This document shows, in pieces, positions 10,684 to 22,755 of a stretch of 64,000 nucleotides of DNA. The stretch is from the NCBI GenBank assembly GCA_022578605.1, contig MU394112.1, positions 124,001-188,000 of the forward strand. Reading direction: 5' to 3'. The position numbers and the translations under genes were made by a program. Numbering within the stretch: the stretch's first letter is position 1; every line of letters starts with the position of its first letter. A model generated the notes under the pieces. The model saw only the letters and a program-made list of their open reading frames with translations. It was not told the origin of the DNA and did no database searches. Origin of the DNA: Camillea tinctor. Its lineage: Eukaryota > Ascomycota > Sordariomycetes > Xylariales > Xylariaceae.

Positions 10684-11961
10684 GAATGGTTATAGACGGA
10701 AGATGGGTAATAAATTGATGTAGATAGTGCAATTCCATGTGATTGTTCAATGTCTACCAGCAGTAGCGAAATAAACCTGTGCTAGGTTTAGAGATCCAAC
10801 AATGGATAAACATTTAAACACAGTAAACTAGGCAATCATAACTACAATTTACACAGCACAGAATTATCGAATCCGCGAACTTTGTCTATTTATATCCCAA
10901 TTTTACCGATAATCGTTTGTTTAAGGAGAGATACATGACTAGATGCCGCTTACGTTGCTTGGCCTAAGGCCGGTATCTAGGCTGCGTAGGGGAACATCCA
11001 TCCATCCATCCATCTTCAATAGCAAGCGAGTATAACGTGCTACCATAGCCTTTGTGGCTCCATCCTTCACTATCTTGTAATAGGTTAGGAAGCCTAGAGC
11101 TTCCCATTTGCTTCGTTTCATCGCGTCTCGTCGATGTGCGATGATACTCACCTTCAAACCACGCCTCTTCTAGAAATGCGGTTGGTTAAGTAACATGAGG
11201 ACGACAACGTCCAGCATAAATAGCACTATAGTAAGTGCCTGTCTTTAGCACAATGGCAGAATGTGTGTTTTTAGTAAAGAACCTAGAGCTCTCATGGTAG
11301 ACCAAGCCCATTATCTGTCTGATTGAAAAGGGGGTTGCGTGGATTACCTTCGAGGCAAGGAAGCTGATTGGGAAGTTAGATTATATGGGACCAGCATCCA
11401 GTGGGAAGAGAATATCTCGGCGGTGTGTCCTGGGTTTCCGTGCCCTAACATGACTCCGATGATGAGAATCCAAAGAGAAGGAGATAGGTGCGTCAGACCG
11501 GGGTGATTCGATATTAGGTTCCAAAATGAGTTTCGATGTCCCGTGTCAGCTTATTCGATTTGAGAACCCGACGAGAAGTAAGAAAGAGAGAAAGAGAGAG
11601 ATCCAAGGGGTTAGGTTCATGGGCCGGATAATCGAAGGAGGCGAAATTCTGGGCCTTTGGGTTTTAATATTTTAGTGTAAGACATCCTATCGTGGCTAAG
11701 GGATGAAAAGACAATAGACTTACAGATAGGTGAAAAGGGGTAAGGAAGAGCTGAAGAAAAAAATGCTTAGGACATTTTCTTTTTCAAACAGTTACCTACT
11801 ACCTCTGAAACTACCCTCTCCCATCTCCCTCCCGTCCCCATCTCCATCCCTATCCCTGACTTTTTACCCCCTCTTCCCCCCTCCGCCCCACTCCCTTTGC
11901 AACCCACCGTCACTGTAACTATCACTATACCGCCCTCTCTCATATTTCTGTCCCATACTTC
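10684..11961. other. Intergenic between convergent isopropylmalate dehydrogenase and regulator genes
   Basis: Tail-to-tail spacer with a CCAT run near 10997-11012, a GA-rich tract near 11580-11600, and a pyrimidine-rich stretch at 11780-11950. No supported gene. Confidence 0.55.
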
Positions 11962-14676
11962 TTAAGGGCTCAACAACGGCATGCCCATATTCGCCGCGCG
12001 GGCGGCGTCGAGCTGATCGAGCACGCGTAGATGCCACTGAAACTCACGGATGCTGGCGCTGAAGCGCTGTAGGTTGCGCTTGCCAAGGAATATGGCCTCC
12101 TCGACGTCCTGGGGGAGGATAGGCGCGAACACGGGGATCACGGTGCAGACGCGGAGGATGATGACCATGGCGAACGTGCTGTTTTGATGTGAGAAAAGGG
12201 GGAAGAACGAGAAAGGGAAAAAAAGAACAAAAAACTTACAGCATCCCCGTGCCAAACAGACATGTAATACTGTTCACGAGCTCCGAGTCGAACACCCGCA
12301 CGAACCCCCTACACCCCTCGAGGCACAAGCCACACTTGTCCAACACCGCAGCGCGGCAGGGGTGGGACTCGAAGCGCTGCAGGTTCAGCAGCACGTACTC
12401 GACGAACGGGCGGTGTATCAGGTACTGGCCGGCGTAGTAGCGGCCCTTGAGGCGGAGCACGTTCCAGGGGTTATTCCCCAGGGCGTGGGCGCGCAGGAAC
12501 GACGGCTGGTGCTCTCTCTCGTGGTTGTGGTGGTGACTATCGTCGATATGGTGGTGATGATGGGCGGCGGCAGGAGGAGGACGGCTGGTGAGCAGGAAAT
12601 CGGGCACGTTGCGGTAGATGGCGGTGTGGTGGGACCACAGGTCGTCGGTGACGCGCATGAGCCAGGTGGCGTAGTCGGAGCGCGTCATGCGGTATTGTTC
12701 CTTGCTGTCGTAGATGAGGCTGTTGACCCGGTTGAGGAACCGCCGTATCGCCGCGTTGGTGCTGATCTGGAAGGCGATTAGCTCCTCGACCGAGTGGATC
12801 GGCGAAGAAGATACGGCGGCAGCGGCGTCGTCAGGACTCGATATACCACCACCACTGCCGCCCTTGTGGAAGTGGTTATTCGCCGGGTTCGAATCTGGCG
12901 GCGATGCATACGCAGAGGATGACGACGACGTCGACGACGGTTCAAAGACGGGGTAAGGGACGAGGTCCTCGTACTTGGCGATGCCCGAGGGCCCGGTGAT
13001 CTCAATCTCGGAGTCGAAATCGCCTTCGTAGATAAACGCCACCCAGTATAACCTCCGGAAGGCGTCCGAGAACTCTCCATGCGCGATTCGGTTGGTACCC
13101 GGCCTCCACGCAAAGAATAACAAATGTCAGTTGGGATGAAAAGAGTGAGACCGTAAAAAAGAAATATCTGTTCTTTTTTCGCACACACATAGGGAGAAGA
13201 TTCTCCACAGGGTTTTTTTCTTCTTTTTGAATAGATGAACCAATTTAGATCAAGAACCTACATCCTCACAAGAGCCTCGCATTTAACAGCTGCCGCCTGC
13301 GCCCAATGGAAGGACTTGGCTACCCGACCTCGAGCTCCCATATAAATACTTCATTTCGATTTCGGAGCTATATGTTAGCTGAGGACACAAAAATATCTTC
13401 AAACAATAACAGGAGAGAGCATGAATAAATGATGATGATGATGACGATGATGATGATATATCTTATCAACCATAATGGGGTAAGGGAGAAGAAGAATACG
13501 TTACCTCGCCAGCATCGCACACTGAGCCGCTTCCAGAGACAGCTCGGACGATATATATCCCAGCAGGAGCTTCGCCTTAGTCCAGAGGTGCTGGTCCAGC
13601 CCCGCATCCTCACTGCCAGGCGCACCACCGCTACCACCACCTCTACCACCATCATCCGCCCCGCCGCCGGCGTTGACATCAATAAGGCTCTTCCCCTGCG
13701 CCACGAACGACGAAAGACACAATACCAGCAGCAGGAGCGCGTACCGAGCGGGCGGGATGTGGTCATCCTGGTGATGGCCGCCCAGCTCGGACGCAGCGAC
13801 GGTCTCGAGCGTCTCGAGCACCTCGCTCGGCGCCAGCAGAGGGAAAAACATGGTGATCTCGGCGAAGTAGACGTCGACGAGGCGGGCGTACTCGGCGACG
13901 GTCTTGGCCGGGAAGGGCAGGTGGTAGCCGCGGAAGAGGCGCCACGACTCGGTCGGCGTCAGGGTGGCGACGCGCGAGGACGACGGCTCGAAGAAGATCC
14001 CTATGGGGTCCCTCGCCGTGGTAGCGTCGGCATCGTTGTCGTTGTCGTTGTCCTCGACGGAAGAAGAGACGTCGACATCGCCATCGTCGTCGCGACGACG
14101 ACCGTACTGCAGGAGCTGCTGCACGATCGGCCACCGGTACACGTGGTTAGCGTTGGCGGTGTGTGATAGCGGGATCGGTACGTCCGGGTCGGAGACCTGC
14201 TGGGGCCGGGGGAGGCCCGGGGGGGAAGGGGGGGGATGGTGACTTATTTCCGGGTGGCCGCTGCTGCTCGACTGCGAGGGTGCGGGCGTGAGGGCACCAC
14301 CACCACCACCACCACTACCACCACCGCCGGGAATAGGAAGATTAGTAGCATTTGTTGTAGTGAGAGTAGTAGGAGTAGTAGTAGGAGAAGAAGTAAATAT
14401 AGGCGAGGACATGAGCCGGTCCTCGAGGAGCTGTATGCGTTCGAGCAGGATCCTCGTGTTCTGCTCTATCCTCGGCTGTGGAGCATCGCGGTAAACACAG
14501 TCCACGTTCTGCGTCATACACAGGCTGCACTTGGGCTTGGCCCCATCGCATCGTGTTTTCCGCTTGCTGCAGTTGGCGCAGGCCTGGAGCACGCGGCGGC
14601 GCTGGGGGAAGTAGTGAGAAGGGGAAAAGGAGGAGGAGGAAGAAGAAGGGGCGGTTGACGATGACGATGGCTCCAT
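11962..14676 (-). CDS. Zn(II)2Cys6 fungal transcription factor
   Basis: Nuclear DNA-binding regulator with a binuclear zinc cluster. Exons 14676-13505, 13348-13262, 13103-12240 and 12178-11962 give 779 residues. The cluster is C33-x2-C36-x6-C43-x6-C50-x2-C53-x6-C60 (CANCSKRKTRC...CSLC), followed by a short heptad region (ILLERIQLLEDRL). The middle-homology region reads LPFPAKTVAEYARLVDVYF and EAAQCAMLARSIYMGARGRV across exon 1/2. Low-complexity Ser, Thr, Gly, Asp/Asn and His tracts interrupt the protein. The exon 2 acceptor at 13349 was chosen because it alone keeps frame, about 25 nt after a GCTAAC branch site. An in-frame ATG at 14796 could add 40 residues; I chose 14676 because the extra part lacks domain character. 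Target genes are unknown; the SDR and isopropylmalate dehydrogenase genes are the nearest candidates. Confidence 0.9.
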
Positions 14677-16308
14677 TTTGGAATACAGAGTCCCAGTGAG
14701 GCCATAATGCAGTGTATGTATGTATTCGCCCTCAGGGTGCAGTGCCAGGTATCTGGGTTTCTGGGTCCCCGGCCGAGTTGTCACGTAATTGGGCACACGC
14801 CCAGATCTATAAGGCCAAAGTCGATGTCATCCCATGATTTTCCCCACCCCCAAGGGACTCCACAGAGTCAGGTCTGGTCTGGTCTAGACTATAAGGATCC
14901 TAGTGTAGCGAAAAGGAGGGTTAGACCGCAACGATCGTACATATTTTAGCCACGCACAGTTCGCTCCTCTGCCTTATCTCTGAAACTCCCTCTCCTTCTC
15001 TGTTATGTGACTCTCTCTGTCTATATATATACACACCTAAGCCACAGTTAAATCGTCATCATACATTTATAAGCCACGAGACCTTCCTAATTAGGTAATG
15101 GTTGGACGGGTTCTAAATCTCTTTGCTATAGGAGCTTCCAAGCTCTCATGTGAGTGATTAACAGGTTGCTATAAGAAGTTGGGAAGTTTGGTTGAAGAGA
15201 AAAAAGAATTGGTTATTTGTCAAATAGGACTTGTTCTTTGGAAATGATAAAGCTCCACAAAGTAAGCACTATAACAAATATGAGCGAGGCATAATATGGG
15301 TCTCGGATACATTTGATATAGGAGTTTTAGTTGAGTCGGGTAAATGAAGTCTATAGAAGTATATATTATAGACGACTGAACTCCCGTCCATCCGAGAAAC
15401 AAAAACACCTTACCATTGACTATGGCCTATTTTTTAAAGCATTACTCTATGGTCTATTTATTTATATCTATGGTTGCTCTGTTTCAAATGTTAGCATGAC
15501 AGGATATGATTGATGTATACTCACATTTCCTACTATATCGAGTAACTGAATTTCCTCGACCAATCAACGCCCGTCATGCTTAAGGTACCCGACCCGACTG
15601 GATTTTGGGGGGAGAAGGTGACATAATTTACTTTACCCGTAGAACTTTTCGATCATCTCATATAATATTGGCAACCGGAAAGAAAAAAGGATGTTTTTGC
15701 TCCAATGAGAAACAATAGAGTAATCAATCACATATCCAAACTGACTACATCACTATAGGGGTCTATAGATGTTACTAATCACGTGCAGGGCCCATAACAG
15801 ATAGGTTAACAACCTCTTTGTGATGAGACAAGGAGCGAGGACTCGGGATAATCGCATTATTGTTATATGGGAGACGAAGATAATATCTATTGACAGGTAA
15901 TCTCTCAATTAATTGGATTTTATAAATGATTCCTTTGTTCCGCCAAGTTTTACATATTGTCAAGCACTCCTCTAGTCTTACACACCACAACCCCTAACAC
16001 CCTTCAGTACCATTCTCCTAGACGGCTATTTATCAAGCACAGCGCAATACAGTGGCTCAGTATATATATATTTATATATTTATATATTTATCAATTCTTC
16101 AATTCTGTTTCTTTTTTGTTGTCATTTAATTTCTTTCTTGGCTGTTATGATATGTACAAATCCCCCTTCTTCCCTCTCCCTTATTCAACTCTTATTTCCC
16201 ATTTTATCATGTACTTAAAAACATTTTTTTTCATGTCCATCTCCTTCTCTCCCCCACTATAGATGAACTCAGCCAAACACATAGACTCATCATAGTTCAA
16301 TCCCTCGT
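14677..16308. other. Intergenic upstream of the Zn2Cys6 gene
   Basis: Holds the promoter of the regulator and the 3' flank of the GRIM-19 gene. A TATATTTA-type repeat lies at about 16060-16092 and TATATATA near 15024. No open frame resembles a known family; I see no gene. Confidence 0.55.
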
Positions 16309-17126
16309 TTATTTCGTGACATTGGCCGGCGTGACAGCAAACGTAGGTCTCACATATCTGTGCATCCGTGTCAATACGTACCTATCCAAAGAAAGAAATA
16401 AGAAAGCCAATGGAGGAAACGTACCTGTCAGAGTTATACACCTTAAAGTTCTCGCCGAGGAGTTCCTTCTCCCTAGCCTGATCGGCCAGGTGCCTCCGGA
16501 CGAGGTCGCGATCCTCCTCGGCCTGGAGCAGAGGGATTAGGTGGATGCGGGACCACATCTTCTCGCGGGCCAGCTCACTATTTTTTCCCCCAATGCATTA
16601 TTAGTCTTCGTATTTCATATTTTACTTTATTCCCCTTCCCCCACCCCTTTTCAGTATGTCTCCCTCTGAATCAGGAAAACAGAAAGGGTGTGGAATAAAA
16701 CATACTTGCGCTCCTTGGTTCCCTGGGCCAACTTGTAGAACCCATAAGTCATGATGGCGCCCATGCCGATGACCAAGGCTGCTGGGCGGAAGCCATTCGC
16801 GGGAAGGTTGCGCTGTTGAGGGAGAATATACGTCAGCCCTTGACTTGTTCTTTGCTCCATTGTGTGTGTTCTTATCCGTTGATATAGCACGATGGATTGG
16901 CAGTGTGATGCTTCAAGTCCTCTTGCATTTTGAAGTATCCGATATTTTCGTCCATATTTCTGTCGGGTAAAGTCGGTCGCACCCTCCAATTTGATTCCGT
17001 TTGGTCTTGGTATTCGAGCTCGTATAGCTATCTCATCCCTCTCGTTCACTTCTCCCCTCTTCCTAGGTTTCTTACCTTGTATTGGACGGGGCCGTAGCCC
17101 CCGGTTGGGGGCATATCCTGAGGCAT
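16309..17126 (-). CDS. NADH:ubiquinone oxidoreductase B16.6 subunit (GRIM-19/NDUFA13)
   Basis: Accessory subunit of mitochondrial complex I with one transmembrane helix at the junction of the two arms. Exons 17126-17076, 16812-16706, 16577-16425 and 16357-16309 give 119 residues. The start MPQDMPPTGGYGPVQYKRN is the typical Pro/Gly-rich matrix segment. A single membrane helix follows at about 27-45 (AALVIGMGAIMTYGFYKL), then a charged helix (REKMWSRIHLIPLLQAEED) and the family C-terminus KVYNSDRYVRP. Four phase-consistent exons make the model strong; the last exon (49 nt) was found from the acceptor before TATGTGAGACC. It is the third complex I gene within the first 17 kb. Confidence 0.93.
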
Positions 17127-17934
17127 GGTGGGCTCGGAGGGCGAATGGAATCGAAGGGATAAATTTGGTATTCGCAAGAGTGTCGCAGAGGCTGTGGGTA
17201 TTTTTGGGGGGGTATAGAATCAATTGCCCAGCTTCAATTGACTCGTTCCGTGGTCGATTAGGTTCGGTTTGGTGTTAGTGATAGAGATAGAGATGATGAT
17301 GGACAGACGATGGAGAGCTTCTGATGCGGGTTGGCGCAAAATGTGGGGTACCCGCGTAATTTACCTAATCACATCACGTGAGATTACATAGGTCATGTAC
17401 TACACTCCGAGATAATACGGAGTACTACATTATATGTATAAACCTAGCCAATAGGTTAAGTCTATTTCATGGTGCAGTCCTATCAGAAGCCTTGTATTAC
17501 GGTGATTGTTTTACATGCATAAGGCTATGTGCATAAGCGAGTACATGTACACTAGAAAATAACTACGTAACCAAACCAGGAGTTTATCCATAGACCAACC
17601 TCCCAACCATACTACTGCTCTACTAACCTAGTATATGCTAGGTTAAGTACTTAGTATGCACACATAATACTAAAACACCAACCACAGACAAAGAGAAAAA
17701 TCTAGGTAAGTAGTAGATACCAAGAGTAGAATGGAAACAATGTCAAATGCTCCAACTATCGCTATGCAGCCATAAACCCTAAATAAATCCTAACCAGACA
17801 TATATGCCTTGCACCTCGATGCTAAACGCCTTTACACAAACAGACGGCCAGACAGCTGTATGGTCACACATCTTCCCTCTTTATCTCACAATCCCATCGT
17901 CCCCTTTCCTCTCCAATGCAGAGATAGATATGCT
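17127..17934. other. Intergenic between GRIM-19 and FCP1
   Basis: Promoter side of GRIM-19 and 3' flank of FCP1. A TACGGAGTAC motif occurs near 17416. AT rich, no gene seen. Confidence 0.55.
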
Positions 17935-20511
17935 TTATCCCTGTCCTTCAGCTTCTAGCTCGGCCGCAAGTTCAGCCTCCAGCTCGTTAGTAAAGTCATC
18001 GTCATCAAACTCGTCATCATCATCGGCTTCTTCGTTTTCTTCTTCTTCCACCTCTTCTTCTCCTTCCTCCTCCTCCTCCTCTTCATCTCCTCTCCCGCCT
18101 CTTTCCCCGCTACCATCACCCTCATTTGCCCCAACACCAGCATCTTCCTCATCGCCAGTCCCCAATGGCGTGGGTAGCCCGCTGCCCTCGGTATCATCTT
18201 CGCCCACGTTTTTGACATTGCGCAAGCCTGTAGTCCTAGCCTTGGCAATACGCTGTTTCTTAGCCAGGGCGCTCACCCCAATACCATATTCCTTATCGCT
18301 CTCACCGTCTCCTACCTTCCGCTTCGTGCCCCGGGGTTCATCCGTGTCTGTGTCCATGCCTGTGTCTCCATCGAGTGTGCTTTCGAAATCGGAGTCGTCG
18401 ACGTCGGAACCCATGAATTCTTTCAATTCCTCATCGACCACGTCCCATTCCGTCTCATTCATGCCGTCGATCGGACTTGACTCGCCGTCCTCGAGCTCGG
18501 GCGGTATGACGTGATACCTATCCCGTACCTCCCCTTCTGCGCCATCCTCACCATCGTCATCCTCCTCCTCTTCCTCGCCCGAATCATCGGCATCACCGTC
18601 TTCGGTTTCCATGTTCTGTTCTTGGTCAAAGACTGGTTGGCCAGACTGAACAATGGTAATCTTGGGTCGCGGAGGCGAACCTGAGCCCTCTTCTTGAGGT
18701 GTATCCCTGCTACGGTCTGCAGGGTGTACCTGTACGAGATACGGTGTTTCGTCTAGCTTTCGCCATTGCGCTAGCGAATCCGCCAGCCAGTTCTGGTTCA
18801 CGATCTTGATGGAGGGAATGCGCGCAGCTTGCCGCACCTTCTGCGTCCGCGGTCGGGAACTGCTTATGACGAGGTGAGTGATGTCGTCGCTAACTCGCGT
18901 ACGGACTTCGGCGCCAAAGTCTTCGGCGTGCATGCCGATCTCAGATCTTCGTACGTCGGAACCTAAAGGCACAAGGCCAGATAGCACAATCCTAGTGTCC
19001 TTGAGGACTTGAGATTTTAGGAACTTAAGAGTTAAGCCTACGTCGGGAATCGAGTCGGGTGCAATGTCGTCCGGCCGCTGATTTGCCGACCGCGCATCGT
19101 ATTGCCGGTAGAATGATTTGTGGAGGTTGGTGAGGTGTTGCTCGAGATACAAGAGTTCTTGGTCGTCGTCGCACAGTAGGTTATGTCGCTGATGGGACGG
19201 AGACTCCGAGTGCCCGTTAGCCCCTAGCTCTGGGCTCTCACTGCTATCAGCCGACGTTCTTTCGGCCTGTTCGTCCTCCTTATCTAGTTCTTCTTGTAGA
19301 TGGAAGAGCGGGCGATCCTTCAGTTGTTTCTCGAGCGTCCGCTCCTGTTCTTCAGCTTGTAGTTGCAACAAAGCGCTCTCGTCACTGTTGGCCATCACCC
19401 TCTCATGATCAGCGGTCGATTCAGGCTTGCCGTTAACTTGAGCTTCGCCTTGTGCAATGTTACCATTTTCGGGTTTATTGATCGGAACGGGGGAAGCGGC
19501 AATAATATCTTCACGTTTAGGTAGAAAACTGGAGTTAATATCGCCAATACCCTTGAAAAAGTCATATGGAGTAACCTTGATAAGATTGGAGCGGTTCCGT
19601 GGCCAGACATCGGCTCGGTCGTCGATGACTACTACCATGTTGGTGCTGACGGGGAATAGTCGCTGGAGACTCTTGGCTGTCATACTGCCATTCTCGTCTC
19701 GACTGATCACTCTGTTTCCGAACAACTTCTGGGTCGGGTCGACGATCTTAGCAATATTAAGAGCGTAGGCGCGAGTGCCCATAGTGTAAACGTGAAGCTC
19801 GAAGATCTCGGAAATCTTCTCTAAAAACTCAGCCAAGCGTGGTCGCATCTTGATGTAATACCAGCAACCACTGGCCAATCCCCGGGGGCCATCGTCGAGT
19901 TGGAAACTACGGACGTCTTTCACGGCTTGGTAATTGGGGTTGGTAGGATCGCGTTGCCACTCGCCGACGGTAGGTTCTATGCACGCATGGATAATGGTCT
20001 GGTCCAAGTCAACCACGAGGCTCAACTTGCGCTCCTTCAGCAGGCGTCGCTGGAGTTGCATCTCGGCGCGTTCAGCCTGATCCTGGCTAACGGTAAGTGC
20101 AACATTGTCGTGAACCATGGCAACCGTGGCACGCTCCGTGTCGAGGGACTCGGTAGCCCAGTTTTGTTCCTTCATGTCTTTCCCGCAGATAGCGCATAGG
20201 CCGGCGTATTGGATCTCATGACTACAGGTTTCCTCAACAACAACGAACTCCTGATCCTTCTCGATCAGCTGTCCCTCTTGCACGCGCCATTGTTTCACCT
20301 TGCCCTCAGCAGGGCTGTCCCAATCGGCGATACCCGTCTCCTGGATAACCCGTTCCTCGCCGAGAAGTGGATCGCCGACTTTGCGGTCGAACTTGAAGGT
20401 GTATTGCATGATGGGTTCTCGCTTGACAACATCATCGCCTTGTTTCTTGAATAGCTTGGATATGGTTATGGGATAGCGGAGTCGCTCTCCCAGCTTGAGT
20501 GTTTTCGCCAT
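17935..20511 (-). CDS. fcp1: RNA polymerase II CTD phosphatase FCP1
   Basis: Removes phosphate, chiefly from Ser2, from the C-terminal repeats of RNA polymerase II so the enzyme can be recycled. Single exon, 858 residues. The N-terminal part (to ~110) includes a barrel-like segment and CxxC (CAIC). The FCP homology phosphatase domain spans about 160-325, with the DxDxT/V catalytic motif DLDQT (Asp168, Asp170) and VVVIDDRADVWP further on. A BRCT domain lies at about 495-600 (RIVLSGLVP ... WLADSLAQW). The C-terminal third is strongly acidic (runs of Asp/Glu to residue 850), typical of FCP1, where it binds TFIIF. Nuclear. It is divergent from the CHL1 helicase gene across 2.2 kb. Confidence 0.96.
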   Translation of the reverse strand: MAKTLKLGERLRYPITISKLFKKQGDDVVKREPIMQYTFKFDRKVGDPLLGEERVIQETGIADWDSPAEGKVKQWRVQEGQLIEKDQEFVVVEETCSHEIQYAGLCAICGKDMKEQNWATESLDTERATVAMVHDNVALTVSQDQAERAEMQLQRRLLKERKLSLVVDLDQTIIHACIEPTVGEWQRDPTNPNYQAVKDVRSFQLDDGPRGLASGCWYYIKMRPRLAEFLEKISEIFELHVYTMGTRAYALNIAKIVDPTQKLFGNRVISRDENGSMTAKSLQRLFPVSTNMVVVIDDRADVWPRNRSNLIKVTPYDFFKGIGDINSSFLPKREDIIAASPVPINKPENGNIAQGEAQVNGKPESTADHERVMANSDESALLQLQAEEQERTLEKQLKDRPLFHLQEELDKEDEQAERTSADSSESPELGANGHSESPSHQRHNLLCDDDQELLYLEQHLTNLHKSFYRQYDARSANQRPDDIAPDSIPDVGLTLKFLKSQVLKDTRIVLSGLVPLGSDVRRSEIGMHAEDFGAEVRTRVSDDITHLVISSSRPRTQKVRQAARIPSIKIVNQNWLADSLAQWRKLDETPYLVQVHPADRSRDTPQEEGSGSPPRPKITIVQSGQPVFDQEQNMETEDGDADDSGEEEEEDDDGEDGAEGEVRDRYHVIPPELEDGESSPIDGMNETEWDVVDEELKEFMGSDVDDSDFESTLDGDTGMDTDTDEPRGTKRKVGDGESDKEYGIGVSALAKKQRIAKARTTGLRNVKNVGEDDTEGSGLPTPLGTGDEEDAGVGANEGDGSGERGGRGDEEEEEEEGEEEVEEEENEEADDDDEFDDDDFTNELEAELAAELEAEGQG

Positions 20512-22755
20512 GGCACGCGATCGTGTTCATGTGTGTGGATCAAAGCGTGGATCTGTTTTGTCTGTTGAGAGCAGATGATTAGTATCGAGTTCATATTCAT
20601 AGAAGCACCACCAAAGTGAGTTGACAGAAGATGTGACCGGAAAACAAAGAAAGAGAGATCATAAGATACCAATTGGTACCAGTCAGGGGTGGCGGACGTG
20701 CAGCATATACTCACAGTAGTATGAAAGCTGTTGAAGATGACGATAACAGCTGAGTAGGGGAAACAGGGTTGAGCTCAAAAGCTCTAAACAATCCCATTGC
20801 ACCCTAGTGCCAATTGACGATGCGTCGCAAAAAGTTGACGATAAATGTCAAATCGCACTCGAATAGATACGGACAGCGGTGTGTAGAACGCGTGGTTTGG
20901 CAGCTATGTGCAGGACAGAAAAGGCTGGTAGTGTGGGTTGGTGAAGGTGGATATGATGGTTTAGGAGATGGTGCAAGTGTGTAAGTTGTTGTAGCGCGTA
21001 GAAGGAGGTAGCTTTTATAATTATCGAGAGTCGGGATCAGGTCGAGACTAACGAGAAAAAAAAGTGATGATGATTAGCAGGTGCAGGGAAGGCAAGGTAG
21101 ATAGTGGAGACACTAGGTCTTAGTGTGTAATCTGATTGGATGGGAGCTTGGAAGGGAGCTACAATATCTTTACGGTACTTTCTAGGGGAGGTACTGTGTT
21201 GAATTGTAACCGTTGTAACAATCGTAGTAACCGTAACAAACGTAATAAATAACGGATTGTGGGGTGGATAAGAAAAAAAAGAGGGAAGATTGGAACATAG
21301 GAACATAGGAACATATATAGGTTACCTACGTCGTAGGTAGATAGATTAAATCTCCCCAAGATATATTATCTCTTCCCCAGATTTAACATGGGCGCGAAAG
21401 GCGATAGTGGTCTGATTCTCAATCGAATTGAAGACTGCACGTGGTGGTTGGATGTTTTAGTAGGTTGAAGGGAAAACAGAAGGAAGAGGTCAAGAGACCG
21501 ACGAAAAGAGTGAAGAGTGCCACCACTACGGGGGGTTCGTGTTGGTGGGAAGGGGAAGGTAGGAGAAAGGTAAGGGGGGGGGGCAACCTAAAAAGGAGTT
21601 GGACGTGGTGTGATGATGGGGTACAGATAGGTAGAGGTAGAGCAGGTAGGGGTACCTAAGGCGGTGGGTGCAAATGGTACTGGGAGGAAGTATAATGCCG
21701 TACCTCAGAGCAAAAATAAAAATAAAGATAAAAAATAAACCCCCAAAACGTGACAGAATACGGTATCAACGGTTCAACGGATTGAAACTAGCTCGCGTCG
21801 GTGCAGTGCTACTACTAACACAGGTTGCTCAGGCTTCACAAGGGCGAAATGCCCCCAAAATCGCTTGGGGAGAGGGGCCCTTTTTGTACCTGGCTGGACA
21901 CACTAGCGTGCTGGGACCTTCCCCCCCCCTCAAGTTCCCTTGTCCGTTTGCGGGGGAGCTTTCGCAACTGTCGACCTCAAATGTTGGAGCTTCAATGCGG
22001 AATGTGGCTAAAGCTCGTCCGATTTCTCCAATTTTTATGTACTTAGCCACAAAACAACGCAAACTCATGTGGCTAGTGACAGCTGCTGTGAGCTCATGTT
22101 GTCTCCACCCAACATATGATTGAATATGTACTCCATACTTTGTACATGCCTTTCAATCTAATCCACCAACGCGACTCAGACTAATAACATAAGCTATTTA
22201 CCCTCCTGATTGGTAGCTTTAAGGCATGTAACCTAGGTACATACACATCCCCAACTAACACAGTTGATAACTTCAAAACATGCATTTCATCTCTTTATCG
22301 ATAAATGCCTAGGTACATGAAGTTTTATACTGCTTTAATTCACCCGCTCTGCCACTCTCCCCCCTATTTTAGGTAGGTCCACTATACGCTGCAACTACAC
22401 GATATTGTCCCTTATGGCTTCTCACTCCTATGCAAGTTTATGGCGAACTACTATTTCACGAATGCCTACATCAATTGATTCATTTATTAATACATATAAT
22501 AAAGCCAACGCCAATCCACGCGGTATTCTCCAAATCCCTCTCTAAGTTTTCACAGTAACCAACAATTCTTGTCTAAACAACAAGTTGGTAGTAGTATACT
22601 AAGAAGCGGTGTTGATGTCCATTTTGTGACACTAACTGCATCCGAATCTGTGTATCATCATTATACTACATACACAAGCTAGCTCGGTCTGCCAAGATCC
22701 CAAGGTCCCCCGATCCCCCTGTGTGGCACAGTCCATACACCCAGCACCAACAACC
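20512..22755. other. Divergent intergenic region FCP1 / CHL1
   Basis: 2.2 kb between two start codons. The longest open frame (21668-22123, 151 codons, plus strand) has no recognisable domain and a Lys/Ile-rich simple-sequence start; I do not call it. A short tandem GGAACATA run lies at about 21293-21315. Otherwise nothing recognised. Confidence 0.5.

Noticed and set aside
13262..13348. Alternative acceptors for the second exon of the Zn2Cys6 gene at CTCGAG or ATATAG
   Set aside because: Both put the exon out of frame with exon 1; only the acceptor at 13349 keeps the reading frame.
13429..14658. Long plus-strand frames opposite the Zn2Cys6 gene
   Set aside because: They are antisense shadows of low-complexity codons; the minus strand carries the zinc cluster and splice-consistent exons.
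21668..22123. 151-codon open frame between FCP1 and CHL1
   Set aside because: Starts in simple Lys/Ile sequence, has no motif, and overlaps other frames of similar length; likely chance.
22723..22755. Upstream extension of CHL1
   Set aside because: It would begin at GTG, not ATG; the first in-frame ATG is 22756.
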